Counted from the first letter of the stretch, positions 9,915 to 19,023 are shown. The stretch: DNA of 64,000 nucleotides from Candidatus Pseudobutyricicoccus lothianensis (GCA_904419295.1 CAJFRA010000001.1:62001-126000), one strand, 5' to 3'. Numbers and translations are program-made. Notes: generated by a model from the sequence alone, not told the origin.

Positions 9915-12900
9915 ATGAGAAGATTGCAAAAGAGGGCGCTGAGCACCTTGACAGCCCTGGCCTTAGTTCTTGGGCTGTTTACCCCGCTGGGCGGGTTGGC
10001 GCCCCAGGCGAAAGCCTATTTTCCGGGCGATGTGGGAAGCGGCTCCTGCGGTGAGAACGTGACCTATACCTACAACCATGGACACGTCACGATCAAAGGG
10101 ACTGGGAATATGGAAAACTATTCCTACCGCGGAGGTTCCTACGGCATCTGGACAACAGCGCCTTGGTCGGGCAAGACCCTGCGCTCGATCACCATTGAAG
10201 AAGGGGTCACCAGCCTTGGCTCCTGGTGTTATTATTACCGGGATGACACAGGCTATCTGGTCGTGCCCAAAAGCGTGACATGGATCGGTGCAAACAACGA
10301 CGGGGTGCGGACCGTCTATTACGCGGGAAGCGAAGAAGAATGGAACCAGATCACATTAAAAGACCCCGATGATTTCAGCAAAGCGGAATTCCACTTCCAT
10401 TCCACCGGGCCGGACGACGATGGGACAGAAGACACAGGAGACACAGAAACAGAGGAGGCCCCCATCGTCACCCCCATTCTGGAGGGCGTATCCAGCACAC
10501 GGGCGGGCGTGCAGATCGAGTGGACCCGGCCGTTGGATACATTGGACACCACCTATGCCGTAGAGGGTTACTACGTGCTGCGCAAAACAGAGGGCGAAAG
10601 CTACCAGAAGATCGCCGAGCGGGGTGAGGCGCTCACCTATTATGTGGATGACACGGTGGAAGAGGGGAAGACCTATACATACACCGTCCAGGCTTACGCC
10701 CAGGGCAAAACCGGCGCTTTCAACGAGGAAGGCTTGACCATCACTTACACAAAACCGCCGGAAGAAGAAAAGACCTGGGCGCCCAGCGCGGCTTCCAACA
10801 CCTATGTGCAGGAGCATATCTGGTTTGCCGAAAGCGAGCTCTACGATGACCGGATGGACCACCGCTTTGCCTCTTCCATTGCCAAGGCCCAGAACAGCGG
10901 GGCCCAGGTGGCGGCCGAGATCGCCTATGACATTTTGAACTCGGTGGATGAGTTCACCAAATTCAAAAGACTCACTGTGGCGGAGAACCCCTATGACCTT
11001 CTGCTGGCCGAACTGCTGGCTAACATGGGAGGTGTGGACGACGCCAAAGTGGCCATCGATTCGGAGATGTTCGATCTGAGCAATTCCGTGCTGGAACTCA
11101 TCTATAAAGTCCAGCCTGATTACAAGCCCAGCGATACCTTCAAGACCGACCTGATGGCTCTGTTTGAAGAGCCGGAGAGCTTCCAGAAGAGCCACCCGGA
11201 TCTCTATCAGACTTTGAAGACCGCCCTGACGGATATGGTGGGCAAGGCGGGCCGGGAGGGCACGCTGAAAGCGCTGCTCAAAGGCGTGGAAGGTGTGGAA
11301 GGATTCGCCAGCGCCCTGGCCGTGGTGGTCGACGCCGCAGAGGTCATGGATTGGTTTGTGGATTCTGTGCAGTATTATCTGCTGGTCCAGACCTATGTGA
11401 ACTTGGGCGAAGATACCCGCGAGATCCTGCGGAGCATTGGGACCAAGATGAGCAACGATACCCATGGCGGCCAGTTCCAAGCGGCTCTGGCCAAATATGA
11501 GAAGTATATGACGGCGGACAATTTGGCCAAGGTCTTTATGATGGGCGGCGACATTGCCTCCGACCTGGGCGGACGCCTGTACGACATGGTGGGCTCCCGC
11601 GCCGCCAGCTTTTTGGCGACCAGCTACCTGCAAGAAATGACGGGTGCATCCATTGCCGTGCCTCTGGCAGCTTACCACCTGGGCTGGGCCCTTTCGGATG
11701 CCATCACCGGCAATGACAAGCTGGTGCTCAGCCGCATGATGATCCGGGCCAACTATTACATGGAAGAAGCTCTGTATTCCATCTTGCAGGACAAGCGTGC
11801 CACGTTGCTCCGCGACGAGAGCCCGGAGGCGGCGCTGGAATTCCATGCGGCCTACTCCCTGCTGCGGCAGTGCGAGCTCTATACCCTGCGGGAATACCGG
11901 GACTATTTGGATGTGAGCCAGAAGTCGGCGGCCCAGGGCATCTTGCATTTTGGCAATATCCGCACCAACGCCTATGAGATCGCCATCGCCGACCGGGAGA
12001 TCATCGACTGGGATCTGGCATTGTGCCACGGCGAGAGCGTCTCCGACCAGCATTTGGGCGGCAATACGCTGACGATCAACGGTGCTTCCCAGGTCACATT
12101 GCTGAATGGAACCGGCAAGACACTGCTGGAAATCGAGGATTCCGGCGTAACTGAACACGGCAGCTCGGATGTCACCGGACAGATCCTGGGCGGCGGCGTT
12201 TTTTACATGGGCGTCTACAAAAATGGCTTATATAATCTGCGCATCACCCCAAAAGAAGATCAGAAAGTCGTGGTGATCTATGCCCAGCACAACGCCGATA
12301 TGGAACAGGTCAAAATCGAAGACTATGTGGTGCCTGGGCAGGGATACATCAGCGGCTCCTTGAATGCGGAAGTCTACGGCAACGGCGATGGTGTGTTGCG
12401 CCTGACCAACCAAAAAGGAGAGAACATCGCGCCGGTCAAATCCATCGACAATATGGATCGCTTTACCGCAGTCAAAGGCATTGAGCCAGGCGACGGCGCC
12501 CAGAGCACCATGACGAAGGGGTGGTCCATGCAGCTTGAACCGGAGGTAGAACCTTCCAACGCCACGCTGCCCTACCTGTGCTGGTCCAGTTCCGACCCAT
12601 CGGTGGCTACGGTCAACGGCGATGGTCTGGTCACTGCCGTGGCGCCGGGCACCGTCTCCATCGTGGCCCAGGCATTGGATGGCAGCGGCACCCGGCTGGT
12701 CTATGAACTGACGGTCAGCGGCGACCTGCCCGAATTTACCGATGTTTCATCCAATGATTGGTATTGCGATGCGGTGCAGTGGGCTGTGGAAAACGGTGTG
12801 ACCACAGGTACGACAGATACCACATTTTCCCCTGACCGGCCATGCAGCCGGGCCGAAGTGGTCACGCTGCTCTGGCGGGCCATGCACTTGGGAGAAGGGG

Positions 12901-13262
12901 ATGGCAGCGGGCAGAATCCCTTCCGCGATGTGAAGGATACGGATTATTTCCACGATGCTGTTTTGTGGGCCGCGGAAAATGAGATCACCACCGGCACCAG
13001 TGCCAACACCTTCTCGCCCGGCGCCACCTGTACCCGGGCTCAGGTGGTCACGTTCCTATGGCGGACGGATACCCCGCTGAAAAAAAACACCGGTCCGGTG
13101 GGGTTCCGCGATGTGCGCGTGGGGGACTATTTCTGGTTCCCCGTCAAATGGGCCCTGGATAACGACATTACCACCGGCACCGGTGCAGATACGTTTTCCC
13201 CGAACCTATCCTGTACCCGGGCCCAAGTGGTCACCTTCCTCTACCGCTATTTGAACCGCTAA
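9915..13262 (+). CDS. SLH-domain surface protein with Fn3 and Big domains
   Basis: The secreted, cell-wall-anchored protein has 1115 residues. The signal peptide is MRRLQKRALSTLTALALVLG, ending near the AKA at residues 32-34. Next come a short BspA-like repeat region (residues 40-110), an acidic linker, one fibronectin type III domain (about 165-265), a long helical region of unknown fold (270-700), a Big_2-like domain (about 870-935) and three SLH repeats (945-1115) that bind wall polymer. I prefer 9915 because GAGGAAAG is well spaced; an ATG at 9894 overlapping the upstream stop would add seven residues. It is the last gene of the XRE operon, closed by a strong terminator. The ligand is unknown. 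Confidence 0.88.
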   Translation: MRRLQKRALSTLTALALVLGLFTPLGGLAPQAKAYFPGDVGSGSCGENVTYTYNHGHVTIKGTGNMENYSYRGGSYGIWTTAPWSGKTLRSITIEEGVTSLGSWCYYYRDDTGYLVVPKSVTWIGANNDGVRTVYYAGSEEEWNQITLKDPDDFSKAEFHFHSTGPDDDGTEDTGDTETEEAPIVTPILEGVSSTRAGVQIEWTRPLDTLDTTYAVEGYYVLRKTEGESYQKIAERGEALTYYVDDTVEEGKTYTYTVQAYAQGKTGAFNEEGLTITYTKPPEEEKTWAPSAASNTYVQEHIWFAESELYDDRMDHRFASSIAKAQNSGAQVAAEIAYDILNSVDEFTKFKRLTVAENPYDLLLAELLANMGGVDDAKVAIDSEMFDLSNSVLELIYKVQPDYKPSDTFKTDLMALFEEPESFQKSHPDLYQTLKTALTDMVGKAGREGTLKALLKGVEGVEGFASALAVVVDAAEVMDWFVDSVQYYLLVQTYVNLGEDTREILRSIGTKMSNDTHGGQFQAALAKYEKYMTADNLAKVFMMGGDIASDLGGRLYDMVGSRAASFLATSYLQEMTGASIAVPLAAYHLGWALSDAITGNDKLVLSRMMIRANYYMEEALYSILQDKRATLLRDESPEAALEFHAAYSLLRQCELYTLREYRDYLDVSQKSAAQGILHFGNIRTNAYEIAIADREIIDWDLALCHGESVSDQHLGGNTLTINGASQVTLLNGTGKTLLEIEDSGVTEHGSSDVTGQILGGGVFYMGVYKNGLYNLRITPKEDQKVVVIYAQHNADMEQVKIEDYVVPGQGYISGSLNAEVYGNGDGVLRLTNQKGENIAPVKSIDNMDRFTAVKGIEPGDGAQSTMTKGWSMQLEPEVEPSNATLPYLCWSSSDPSVATVNGDGLVTAVAPGTVSIVAQALDGSGTRLVYELTVSGDLPEFTDVSSNDWYCDAVQWAVENGVTTGTTDTTFSPDRPCSRAEVVTLLWRAMHLGEGDGSGQNPFRDVKDTDYFHDAVLWAAENEITTGTSANTFSPGATCTRAQVVTFLWRTDTPLKKNTGPVGFRDVRVGDYFWFPVKWALDNDITTGTGADTFSPNLSCTRAQVVTFLYRYLNR

Positions 13263-13287
13263 GGCTGGTTGGAAAACCATTGCAGCG

Positions 13288-13327
13288 AAAAACCGGGAGT
13301 GCTTACAGCAGCACTCCCGGTTTTTTT
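13288..13327. terminator. Terminator between SLH gene and histidine kinase gene
   Basis: A 15-bp stem (13288-13302 with 13311-13325) has A and T runs on its two sides. It serves two convergent genes. Confidence 0.9.
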
Positions 13328-13369
13328 GACCCATCCGCGGGGGAAACAAAGTTGGGCGGCAAGCAGATG

Positions 13370-14593
13370 TCACAGGGCCAGGGGAAGCTGGAGCCGGCAG
13401 CAAAATGAAGCGGGGCTTTGGTGAACTTCCAGCGTGCCGCCATGGGCTTCTGCAATTTGGCGCACCAAGCGCAGGCCGGTGCCATGGGCAGCCCCGCCGT
13501 CTGGGGCTAGAGCGGCGTCTGGCAAAGCATCGGGCGAAGGGACATGCTGCACCTGGCCTGTGTTTTCCACCCAGAGGATGCATTGGTTTTGCTGGACGGC
13601 AGCGCCCAGCGTGATGGCACAGCCCGCCGGATGGTGGCGCACACAGTTGTTGAGCAGGTTTTGCAGGGCGCGGCGCAGCAAGAATCCATCGGCATTCATG
13701 GATACCCCCTCCAGGGATGGCGAAAGGGACACCTCCAGGGGGAAAGCGTCCGGCAGGCCGCCATTGAGGGCATCTGCCGCCACTTGGCGCACCAGGGCCG
13801 CAGGGGAAAGGGGTTCCCGGCGCAGGGGCTGCATCTGGTAATCCAGCCGCATGGTCAGGTTCAGGTCGTTGACCAGATCCCGGATGGTCTGGCTCTGGTG
13901 GCGGATGATGGCTGCCTGGCGCCGCTGGGCTGCCGGCAGGGCAGGGTCGGTCTCCAGCTGGCTGGCGTAGCCCATCACCATGCTCAGCGGCGTGCGGATG
14001 TCGTGGGAGACACCGTGTATCCAGTCGGACCGGGCGGCGTCCCGCTGCCGCTGCTCCTTGCGGAACCAGCGGCGCAGCACCCAAGCGGAAAGGCCGATGA
14101 CACACAGCAGAGACACCAAAAACAGGGCCGTCAGCCAAGCGGGGACCCGGGCCAGAACATCGCTGTCCATGGCGATGCTGTATTTCCATGTGCTTCCTTT
14201 GGGGGAGCCCACCACCAGCAGGCCATCGGGACGGGTGCGCACCTGTACCGGGTAATCGGATAGATACCAGCGGCTGAATGAGGCCACCTGGTTCAGTGTG
14301 AATTGGTCCGGCACGTCGGCGGGTTTGTTCCACTGCCAGATCACCCGGCCTTGCGCATCCAACAGCATGGCCCATTGCCCCTGTTCGTCCAGCAAGGGGC
14401 CGGCGGTGAATACATAGCCCTGGGGGCCTTCTGCCAGGGCGTCGGAGACGGCGGAGAGGGGAATGTTCCAAGACTGGTCCAACTGGGAAGATTGGTAGAT
14501 GAAGGTGAGCAGCCCCGCAGCGCACACCGCCACGATGAGCAGCGCGGAACCGGCTACCAATAGGACCGTCTTCCACAGACCACGCACCGTCAT
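13370..14593 (-). CDS. Sensor histidine kinase
   Basis: The membrane-bound kinase has 407 residues. Two transmembrane helices (about 8-32 and 152-175) enclose a 120-residue extracytoplasmic sensor. The HisKA domain carries the phosphoacceptor His197 in SHDIRTPLSMVMGY. The HATPase domain shows the N box (NLLNNCVRH, 312-320) and a G box (GTGLRLV). The ATG overlaps the regulator stop by 4 nt (ATGA), so the pair is translationally coupled. The divergent ABC exporter suggests it senses a cell-envelope antibiotic or peptide, as in BacS/SpaK-type systems; the ligand is inferred. Confidence 0.92.
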   Translation of the reverse strand: MTVRGLWKTVLLVAGSALLIVAVCAAGLLTFIYQSSQLDQSWNIPLSAVSDALAEGPQGYVFTAGPLLDEQGQWAMLLDAQGRVIWQWNKPADVPDQFTLNQVASFSRWYLSDYPVQVRTRPDGLLVVGSPKGSTWKYSIAMDSDVLARVPAWLTALFLVSLLCVIGLSAWVLRRWFRKEQRQRDAARSDWIHGVSHDIRTPLSMVMGYASQLETDPALPAAQRRQAAIIRHQSQTIRDLVNDLNLTMRLDYQMQPLRREPLSPAALVRQVAADALNGGLPDAFPLEVSLSPSLEGVSMNADGFLLRRALQNLLNNCVRHHPAGCAITLGAAVQQNQCILWVENTGQVQHVPSPDALPDAALAPDGGAAHGTGLRLVRQIAEAHGGTLEVHQSPASFCCRLQLPLAL

Positions 14594-15279
14594 AAGGCGG
14601 CCTCCTGAAGCAGCCGGTAGCCCAGCCCCCGCACAGTCAGCAGGTAGCGGGGGTGGCTGGGGTCCAGCTCGATCTTTTCTCGCAGGCGGCGGATATGGAC
14701 CATCAGCGTATTTTCATACCCCACCAGCGTGCCCTCCCACAGCGCGGCGCACAGGGCGTCGATGGTGACGATATTGCCCCGGTTGGCCCACAATTTTTTC
14801 AGCAAAGCGTATTCTTTGGCAGTGAGGGACACTGTGCCATCGGGCCGCTCCACCAGGCCTGAGCCCCAGCGGATGGTCACCGGCCCCAGGCAGAGGATCT
14901 CTTCGGCCGGGGCGCCGTAGACCCGGCGGAGCACGGCGGCCAGCCGCAGCAAAAGTTCCTGGGGCAAAAACGGTTTTGTGATGTAATCATCCGCCCCCAG
15001 GCCAAGGCCCCGCAGCCGCGCTTCGTCTTCATCCCGGGCAGAGAGGAACAAGACGGGGATATCCCCTTGGCGGCGCAGTTCGCCCAGCAGGGAAAAGCCG
15101 TCGCCATCGGGCAGCATCACATCCAGCAGCACGGCGTCGGGCCGGGCATCTGCCCAGGCTTGCCGGGCTTGCGCACAGCTGGCCGCCTGGGTCACGTTGT
15201 AGCCCTGCCGCTGCAGCAAGTCTGTGACCATGGCCCGCAGTGAGGGCTCGTCATCCACCACCAAGATCTGATATGCCAT
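14590..15279 (-). CDS. OmpR/PhoB-family response regulator
   Basis: The receiver domain shows Asp9-Asp10 and the phosphoacceptor Asp53 in VLLDVMLPDGD, with the conserved Lys in YITKPF. The C-terminal winged helix ends with VRGLGYRL, typical of the OmpR branch. A longer frame to 15354 exists, but MAYQILVVDDE at 15279 is the family start and has AGGTGG upstream. It partners the kinase encoded just downstream. The likely target is the divergent exporter operon, whose promoter has three phased GTAAGG half-sites. Confidence 0.93.
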   Translation of the reverse strand: MAYQILVVDDEPSLRAMVTDLLQRQGYNVTQAASCAQARQAWADARPDAVLLDVMLPDGDGFSLLGELRRQGDIPVLFLSARDEDEARLRGLGLGADDYITKPFLPQELLLRLAAVLRRVYGAPAEEILCLGPVTIRWGSGLVERPDGTVSLTAKEYALLKKLWANRGNIVTIDALCAALWEGTLVGYENTLMVHIRRLREKIELDPSHPRYLLTVRGLGYRLLQEAAL

Positions 15280-15364
15280 ATCTCGCCACCTGACTTTCAT
15301 TCGAAGATCTCTGACAAGTATTATAATGGCTTTTCCCGCCGATTGCACCGGCAAAGGGGAAAAA

Positions 15365-15418
15365 GTAAGGCAAATGTAAGGTGGGCTTCATGGAGGCGTA
15401 AGGGACAGTGCTTATACT
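15365..15418 (+). promoter_or_regulatory. Response-regulator half-sites and promoter of the ABC operon
   Basis: GTAAGG occurs at 15365, 15376 and 15398, spaced 11 and 22 bp, which puts all three on one DNA face. A -10 TATACT lies at 15413-15418 and no good -35 is present, as expected for an activator-dependent promoter. Binding by the divergently encoded regulator is inferred. Confidence 0.6.
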
Positions 15419-15441
15419 GGGTGCCGTAAGGAGGCATAGCA

Positions 15442-16353
15442 ATGAATATCGTTGAAACCCACGGCCTGTGCAAGCGCTATGGAAAGGCCATGCGGGTCAA
15501 GCATTTGGACCTGACCGTGCCGGAGGGGGCGGTATATGGATTTTTAGGCCCCAACGGGGCAGGCAAATCCACTACGCTCAAAATGATCTTGGGCCTGGCC
15601 AAGCCCACGGCGGGCACGGTATCGGTTTTCGGCAAACCGATGGAGCCCCACAACCGCATCCAGCTGCTGCGCCAGATCGGCAGCCTGATCGAGAGCCCCA
15701 GCTATTATGGGCACCTGACGGGAGAAGAAAATCTGCGCATCGTCCAGACCCTGCGGGGCGCGCCCGAACAAAACATCCGGGAAGTGCTGCAGATCGTGCG
15801 GCTGGACGGCCAAAAAGGCAAAAAAGTGGCCCATTATTCCCTGGGGATGAAGCAGCGGCTGGGGCTGGCCGCCGCCCTGCTGGGCTTTCCGCGGCTGCTG
15901 ATCTTGGATGAACCCACCAACGGCCTGGACCCGGCGGGCATCCAGGAGATGCGGGAGCTGATCTGCAGCTTGCCCAAGCAATTTGGCATGACGGTGGTGG
16001 TATCCAGCCATCTGCTCAGTGAGATCGACCAGATGGCAGATACGGTGGGCATCATACGGGAAGGGGAGCTGGTGTTCCAAGATACACTGGAAACGCTCCA
16101 CGCCCGCAGCCAGCACCAGCTGGCGCTGCGCACCACAGACAACCAGGCGGCCGGTGAGCTGCTGGGACAATGTGGCCTGGAGGCCCGGCAAGAAGGGGAA
16201 TTCCTGCGCATCCCATTGCTGGAGGATGGGGACACTGCCCGGCTCACCGCCCTGCTGGCCCAGCGGCAGATCGGTCTGCTGCGCTTGGAAGAGCGGCAGA
16301 AAAGCCTGGAAGACATCTTTTTGGAGCTGACGGGAAAGGCGGCGAGCTTATGA
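15442..16353 (+). CDS. ABC transporter ATPase, bacitracin/lantibiotic immunity type
   Basis: The 303-residue ATPase has Walker A GPNGAGKST (36-44), the signature YSLGMKQR and Walker B LLILDEP followed by TNGLDPAG. The first half closely resembles BcrA/SpaF-type subunits that expel cell-wall-active peptides from the membrane. The C-terminal 90 residues are the variable extension of this family. AAGGAGG precedes the ATG. Its stop overlaps the first permease start (ATGA). Together with the two permeases and the two-component system, it forms a complete resistance or self-immunity module. Confidence 0.93.
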   Translation: MNIVETHGLCKRYGKAMRVKHLDLTVPEGAVYGFLGPNGAGKSTTLKMILGLAKPTAGTVSVFGKPMEPHNRIQLLRQIGSLIESPSYYGHLTGEENLRIVQTLRGAPEQNIREVLQIVRLDGQKGKKVAHYSLGMKQRLGLAAALLGFPRLLILDEPTNGLDPAGIQEMRELICSLPKQFGMTVVVSSHLLSEIDQMADTVGIIREGELVFQDTLETLHARSQHQLALRTTDNQAAGELLGQCGLEARQEGEFLRIPLLEDGDTARLTALLAQRQIGLLRLEERQKSLEDIFLELTGKAASL

Positions 16354-17099
16354 AACTGCTGCGGTTGGAATTCTTCAAATGCCGCCGCCGGAAAGTGGGC
16401 TGGATCTGCCTGGCCTTTTTGGCGGCTCAGCTGCTGTGGGTCGGCTACTCCATTGTGCGGATGGAACAGGTGGAGCGGGTGCAGGGGTGGCAGATGACCA
16501 TTTACGACTTGCTGCTCATTGACGCGGTGATGCTGCCCATCACAGTGGGGGCCATTGCCAGCCGCAGCGGGGAGCTGGAACACAAGGGGAACATGTGGAA
16601 GCTGCTGGAGACCATGGCGCCGGCAGGGCGTCTGTTTGACGCCAAATTGGCCTGGGGAGCCCTATGGATCGGCGGGATGCTGCTGTGCCGCACCCTGCTT
16701 TTCCTGGGCCTTGGCTTGGCCTTTGGATTCCCGCGCCAGGTGCCGCTGCTCCAATTCGGCCTGCAATTTCTCATCAGTTTTTCTGTTACACTGACCATTT
16801 ACCTGCTGCAGCAGAGCCTCTCCCTGCTGTTCCGCAACCAGGCAGTGGCCCTGGTCACCAGCATCGTGGGCAGTTTTGCCGGCCTATTTTCCCTGTTTTT
16901 CCCCATTTGGGTCCAGAAATGCCTGCTGTGGGGGTATTACGGCGTGCTGAACTTGGCCGCCATGGATTGGGACCCGGTGACCCGGGCCACGGATTTTTAT
17001 TGGATCACAGTGGACAAAAGCGGCATCGTGCTGCTGGCCCTGTGGTTTGTGGCCCTGCTGGCCCTGGGACGTACATTGTTTATCCGAAAGGAGGTGTGA
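16350..17099 (+). CDS. ABC-2 type permease, subunit 1
   Basis: This is a 249-residue membrane protein with about six hydrophobic helices, opening MKLLRLEFFKCRRRKVGW, the usual start of lantibiotic-immunity permeases (SpaE/MutE type). It overlaps the ATPase gene by 4 nt and is followed 3 nt later by a second permease. It should pair with that permease to form the channel. The transported substrate is not known. Confidence 0.88.
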   Translation: MKLLRLEFFKCRRRKVGWICLAFLAAQLLWVGYSIVRMEQVERVQGWQMTIYDLLLIDAVMLPITVGAIASRSGELEHKGNMWKLLETMAPAGRLFDAKLAWGALWIGGMLLCRTLLFLGLGLAFGFPRQVPLLQFGLQFLISFSVTLTIYLLQQSLSLLFRNQAVALVTSIVGSFAGLFSLFFPIWVQKCLLWGYYGVLNLAAMDWDPVTRATDFYWITVDKSGIVLLALWFVALLALGRTLFIRKEV

Positions 17100-17102
17100 G
17101 CC

Positions 17103-17831
17103 ATGCTGCTGCAAACGTTGCGGGCAGAAGGGATGAAGTGCCGGCGGAACCCGGTTTGGCTGGCTTTTTTCATCCTGCCTGTGTTCCCAGCCGTGATGGG
17201 GACGTTCAATTATTTGGGAAACCTGGGGGTGCTGCAAAGCCAGTGGTACAGCCTGTGGAGCCAGCACACCCTGTTTGCCGCCGTGTTTTTCATGCCGGCC
17301 CAATTCGGCGTGTTTTGCGCCTGGCAGTGGCGGCTGGAACACAGCGGCCACAACTGGAACGGGTTCCTGACAGCGCCGGTGCCCATCCGGGACCTCTATT
17401 GGGCCAAATGGCTGCTGTGCGCCGGGGTGAGCCTGCTGGCCCAACTGTGCATCGGCGGATTGTTCCTCTTGTGCGGCAAATGGGCGGGCATCACAGCGCT
17501 AGTGCCGCCGGAGCTGCCCGGTTGGCTGCTGCTGGGCGCTTTGGGGGGAATGGTGGTGTGTACGGTGCAGCTGTTCCTCAGCTTGTGGATCCGGTCTTTT
17601 GCCATCCCGGTGGGCATCGGGCTGTTGGGCGGCATCGGAGGGCTGCTGCTCACCAGCCGGGGAGCGGCGCTTTACTTCCCCTACTCGCTGCTGTGTTTGG
17701 GGATGCGGGCCAACAACCCCCAGATGGAATTGCCGCTATTGCCTTTTTTGGCAGCCTGCGCGATTTTCATCGCCCTGTTTGCCTGGCTGTCCATCCGCTT
17801 GTTGTGCCGGCGTGATGCGGTAACGGGCTGA
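17103..17831 (+). CDS. ABC-2 type permease, subunit 2
   Basis: This 242-residue protein is related to the preceding permease, opening MLLQTLRAEGMKCRRNPVW, with six predicted helices. GGAGG lies 6 nt before its ATG, inside the end of the upstream gene. It completes a one-ATPase, two-permease exporter. A terminator follows 10 nt after the stop, so the operon ends here. Confidence 0.88.
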   Translation: MLLQTLRAEGMKCRRNPVWLAFFILPVFPAVMGTFNYLGNLGVLQSQWYSLWSQHTLFAAVFFMPAQFGVFCAWQWRLEHSGHNWNGFLTAPVPIRDLYWAKWLLCAGVSLLAQLCIGGLFLLCGKWAGITALVPPELPGWLLLGALGGMVVCTVQLFLSLWIRSFAIPVGIGLLGGIGGLLLTSRGAALYFPYSLLCLGMRANNPQMELPLLPFLAACAIFIALFAWLSIRLLCRRDAVTG

Positions 17832-17840
17832 AAATACCAC

Positions 17841-17878
17841 AAAAAAAGCGTTGCATCGGCAGATGCAGCGCTTTTTTT
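17841..17878 (+). terminator. Terminator of the ABC operon
   Basis: The arms 17841-17856 and 17863-17878 form a stem with one G-U pair, flanked by runs of seven A and seven T. Confidence 0.85.
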
Positions 17879-17902
17879 CGGCCAGGCGAAAGGGATGGGG
17901 CC

Positions 17903-17935
17903 TGTGACTGATATACAATAACGGTATCTGTCACA
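17903..17935. promoter_or_regulatory. Palindromic operator over the recombinase promoter
   Basis: The 11-bp arms TGTGACTGATA (17903-17913) and TATCTGTCACA (17925-17935) differ by one base pair in symmetry. They flank an 11-bp centre containing a -10-like TACAAT (17914-17919). A repressor here would silence the recombinase; the binding protein is unknown. Confidence 0.5.
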
Positions 17936-17949
17936 AGGAGGAGAAAAGG

Positions 17950-18801
17950 ATGAAGACCAAAGACCATACCCTCACCGCCGGCCTGATCCGCCGTTATGCC
18001 AGCTATTTGCAGGAGCAGGAGCGGGGCAGCGCCACCATACAGAAATACACCCGGGATCTGACCGCCTTGCGAAAGCATCTGGCCGGCGCGCCGCTGACCA
18101 AGGGGGCCTTGGTGCGCTGGAAAGAGGGGCTGAGCCAGACCCATGCCCCGGCCTCTGTGAATTCCATGTTGGCAGCTGTCAACGGGTTTTTGCGGTTCAT
18201 GGGGTGGCGGGAGATGGCTGTTAAGCTGCTGAAGATCCAGCGGCCTTTGTTCTGCGATGAAGAGCGGGAGCTGAGCCGGGCCGAATACATCCGCCTGGTG
18301 CACGCAGCCCAAAAAGCGGGGGACTTGCGCCTATCCTTGCTGCTGCAGACCATTTGCGCCACCGGGATCCGGGTGAGCGAATTGCCCTTTATCACAGCGG
18401 AGGCAGTGGCCGCAGGCCGGGCAGTGATCGTGGGGAAAGGGAAGCGCCGTACGGTTTTTTTGCCAGAAAAACTGTGCCGCCTGCTGCAAAAATATCTGCA
18501 CAAACAAAAAAAGACCGCCGGGGCGGTGTTCACCACCCGGACGGGCAGGCCCATGGACCGGAGCAATATCTGGCGGGCCATGAAAGCCCTGTGTGAACGG
18601 GCCGGCGTAGCCCGGGGAAAAGTTTTTCCACACAACTTGCGGCACTTATTCGCACGGACCTATTATGCCGCAGAAAAAGACCTATCCCGGTTAGCCGATC
18701 TGCTGGGGCACTCCAACATCAACACCACCCGCATCTATACCATCGAGAGTGGGACAGTCCATGCCAGACAAATAGGCCGCATGGGGCTGGTGATCACATA
18801 A
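17950..18801 (+). CDS. Tyrosine recombinase of invertible switch 1
   Basis: This is a 283-residue XerC/D-like site-specific recombinase with an N-terminal core-binding domain (10-95) and a catalytic domain (105-283). All catalytic residues are visible: Arg141 (GIRVSE), Lys165 (GKGK), His228 and Arg231 in HNLRH, His254 (GHSN) and the nucleophile Tyr263 (TRIY). AAGGAGGAG precedes the ATG. Its last codons and stop lie inside the left inverted repeat of a 229-bp invertible element, so this enzyme most likely flips that element. It is about as long as its paralogue at 45255. It lacks the arm-binding domain of lambda-type integrases, which fits a DNA invertase. Confidence 0.93.
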   Translation: MKTKDHTLTAGLIRRYASYLQEQERGSATIQKYTRDLTALRKHLAGAPLTKGALVRWKEGLSQTHAPASVNSMLAAVNGFLRFMGWREMAVKLLKIQRPLFCDEERELSRAEYIRLVHAAQKAGDLRLSLLLQTICATGIRVSELPFITAEAVAAGRAVIVGKGKRRTVFLPEKLCRLLQKYLHKQKKTAGAVFTTRTGRPMDRSNIWRAMKALCERAGVARGKVFPHNLRHLFARTYYAAEKDLSRLADLLGHSNINTTRIYTIESGTVHARQIGRMGLVIT

Positions 18802-18816
18802 TTTTTGTTCTGTTGT
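18795..18816 (+). repeat. Left inverted repeat of switch 1
   Basis: These 22 bp match perfectly, in reverse complement, to 19002-19023. The repeat includes the stop codon of the recombinase, so inversion leaves the protein end intact. Confidence 0.95.
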
Positions 18817-18876
18817 GTTTTTAGAAGTAGAAGCCCTCCACGCTTTGAAACGAGCATTGATTCAGCCACGAAAAAT

Positions 18877-18913
18877 AAGGCGGAGAATAAAACCAACATT
18901 CCCCGCCTTTTTT
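18877..18913 (+). terminator. Terminator inside switch 1
   Basis: AAGGCGG (18877-18883) pairs with CCGCCTT (18903-18909) and is followed by T residues to 18913. Confidence 0.75.
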
Positions 18914-19001
18914 GTGCTGCATTGTTGGTGGCTCCCGCGCCTCATCCCCTTGATTTTGTTGGTGTAAGTTGGTATAGTGAAGAAAAAGAAATGCTTCTGC
19001 A

Positions 19002-19023
19002 ACAACAGAACAAAAATTATGTG
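19002..19023 (-). repeat. Right inverted repeat of switch 1
   Basis: Perfect 22-bp reverse complement of 18795-18816, lying 24 bp downstream of the switch promoter -10 and 24 bp before the GTG of the next gene. Confidence 0.95.

Larger units (their letters stand above)
18795..19023 (+). promoter_or_regulatory. Invertible promoter element, switch 1 (ON orientation)
   Basis: Two perfect 22-bp inverted repeats enclose 185 bp. Inside, -35 TTGATT (18950-18955) and -10 TATAGT (18973-18978) are 17 bp apart and point right, toward the gene at 19048. A terminator (18877-18913) lies between the recombinase and this promoter, so the downstream genes depend on the switch promoter. After inversion, the promoter would face the recombinase in antisense and the terminator would shield the operon. 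The layout is seen directly; inversion itself is inferred. Confidence 0.88.

Noticed and set aside
10356..12158. 600-codon minus-strand open frame
   Set aside because: It is a shadow of the SLH protein at 9915, with no start signal or domain.
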